A stretch of DNA of 7,512 nt from Ruminococcus sp. (GTDB taxonomy: Bacteria > Bacillota > Clostridia > Oscillospirales > Acutalibacteraceae). The notes beneath the pieces are model-generated. The model saw only the letters and a list, made by a program, of their open reading frames with translations, was not told the DNA's origin and did not search any database. A program made the translations under genes and the position numbers. Numbering within the stretch: the stretch's first letter is position 1; every line of letters starts with the position of its first letter. This document shows positions 6,924-7,512 of the stretch, in pieces. The stretch is taken from positions 1 to 7,512 of the forward strand of contig JAMPAE010000067.1 of the NCBI GenBank assembly GCA_023667385.1. Direction: 5' to 3'.

Positions 6924-7512
6924 TCAATAATGCACAGCTCCGCAATCGCAAATCTGTTTCATTTTGAAAAGCTTCCAGAAAATGCGGATCAGCTTATAAA
7001 TCATGCCGACAAAGCCTGTTTTGTGACACATACATGAACAATTTTCCGATGGATTTTCGTTGAGAAGTTTGTTGCAGTTATCGCAATAGCCGTCGCCGTC
7101 ATTGTCATTATGTCCGGTTGCTTTAACCTCTCCGTCGGTATAGCTGTTACCGCAAACTGAGCAAGTATGAACAGTATAACCATCCGCTTCGCAAATGGGT
7201 GCAATTGTTTTTGAAACGTAGCTGTGTTCTGTTTTTGCAATGACGTTATTCTTTCTGCTGAGCTCAGTTTTGCACTCCGTGCAGTAAACCACATCATCAC
7301 ATGAGCCCTCTTTTTCGCAGGTTGCAGGAATTTCATTCTCTTTGACTGCATTACCCGGAGTGTGATCTTTCATCGGAACAACATTCTGCTCAACAAGAAC
7401 AGTTTTGCAAACTGCGCAGTGCTTGCCCTCTGTGAGACCTGTTGTTGTGCAGGTTGCTTCAACAGCACTATCAATTACCTGGGTGTGGTCTTTCATATCT
7501 GTAACACTCTGC
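6924..7512 (-). CDS. C-terminal part of a secreted Cys-repeat protein, paralog of the giant gene (5' end beyond window)
   Basis: The frame is open from the right edge and ends at TGA 6926-6924, followed at once by an in-frame TAA; 195 residues are visible. Counting from the Met at 7496, it contains three Cys repeats of about 40 residues. These have the pattern ATC...C-x2-C...H (C16/C27/C30; C60/C72/C75; C102/C112/C115, each ending in His). Next come the Asp-rich, calcium-loop-like DNDGDGYCDNC (residues 131-141) and a 38-residue terminal motif: CSCMCHK (153-159), a hydrophobic/basic stretch, then CDCGAVHY (183-190). Repeats of the YCxxCxxELSR type are, from memory, common in Oscillospiraceae surface proteins. 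The Met at 7496 is internal, because QSVTD precedes it in frame without a ribosome binding site. The N-terminal domains and enzymatic activity, if any, are outside the window. Its last repeat and Asp-rich motif are almost identical to the left end of the giant protein. Confidence 0.93.
   Translation of the reverse strand, partial: QSVTDMKDHTQVIDSAVEATCTTTGLTEGKHCAVCKTVLVEQNVVPMKDHTPGNAVKENEIPATCEKEGSCDDVVYCTECKTELSRKNNVIAKTEHSYVSKTIAPICEADGYTVHTCSVCGNSYTDGEVKATGHNDNDGDGYCDNCNKLLNENPSENCSCMCHKTGFVGMIYKLIRIFWKLFKMKQICDCGAVHY
6927..7040 (-). other. C-terminal CxCxCHK - hydrophobic - CxCGxxHY motif of the upstream protein
   Basis: This is the last 38 residues of the upstream CDS. Three cysteines in CSCMCHK are followed by GFVGMIYKLIRIFWKLF, which is hydrophobic with Lys/Arg spaced through it and looks amphipathic rather than membrane-spanning. 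CDCGAVHY then ends the protein exactly. From memory, similar endings recur on otherwise unrelated secreted proteins of gut Clostridia, and I know of no described function. A retention or sorting role is inference. Confidence 0.7.
7051..7204. repeat. Long direct repeat, right copy (3' part of upstream gene)
   Basis: Partner of 1-154. Identity stops abruptly upstream of the CEADGYTVH repeat core, so the shared block covers the last repeat and the Asp-rich motif. The remaining repeats of the two proteins differ. Confidence 0.93.

Noticed and set aside
6917..6960. Promoter for the giant gene near the TATTGATAA string
   Set aside because: TTGCGA with 16-bp spacing to TATTGA is only a weak match and overlaps the coding end. 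Too poor to annotate without start-site data.

Overview
The window reads as chromosomal DNA from a Gram-positive, Firmicutes-type bacterium, most likely a gut or rumen Clostridia (Oscillospiraceae/Ruminococcaceae-like). The reasons are moderate GC (short stretches counted by hand gave about 28-48 %), a strong AGGAGG ribosome binding site, and proteins built from modules typical of the secreted surface proteins of that group. The assignment rests on protein style; no taxonomic marker gene is present.

Both genes lie on the minus strand. From right to left, the first is the 3' end of a secreted repeat protein (7512 down to 6924). It ends in Cys-rich repeats, an Asp-rich calcium-loop-like motif and a peculiar C-terminal CxCxCHK...CxCGxxHY motif. 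A 75-bp gap follows, holding a rho-independent terminator and then a strong ribosome binding site. After it, one uninterrupted reading frame runs from 6848 off the left edge at 1, giving at least 2,282 codons. It is easy to miss because its stop lies outside the window and many antisense frames stay open across it.

The giant protein reads, N to C: signal peptide; Amidase_6-type cysteine amidase/peptidase domain; SH3b-like domain; four Cys-rich repeats; a Trp/Tyr-rich module with WSxW motifs; a long array of about fifteen more Cys/His repeats; an InlB-like beta-grasp repeat; a von Willebrand factor A (VWA) domain with complete MIDAS; beta-rich domains; and terminal Cys repeats with the same DNDGDGYCDNCN motif as the upstream protein. 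A 154-bp stretch at positions 1-154 matches 7051-7204 at about 93 % identity, so the two genes are tandem paralogs at least at their 3' ends. The giant protein probably ends about 42 residues past the window with the same motif.

The likely biology, by inference, is a cell-surface machine. An N-terminal enzyme would act on peptidoglycan, a long metal-binding or disulfide-stabilised stalk would separate it from the rest, a VWA adhesion domain would bind ligand, and an unusual C-terminal motif could serve for retention or sorting. No RNA gene, CRISPR array or transposase is seen. The only non-coding stretch is the 75-bp gap.
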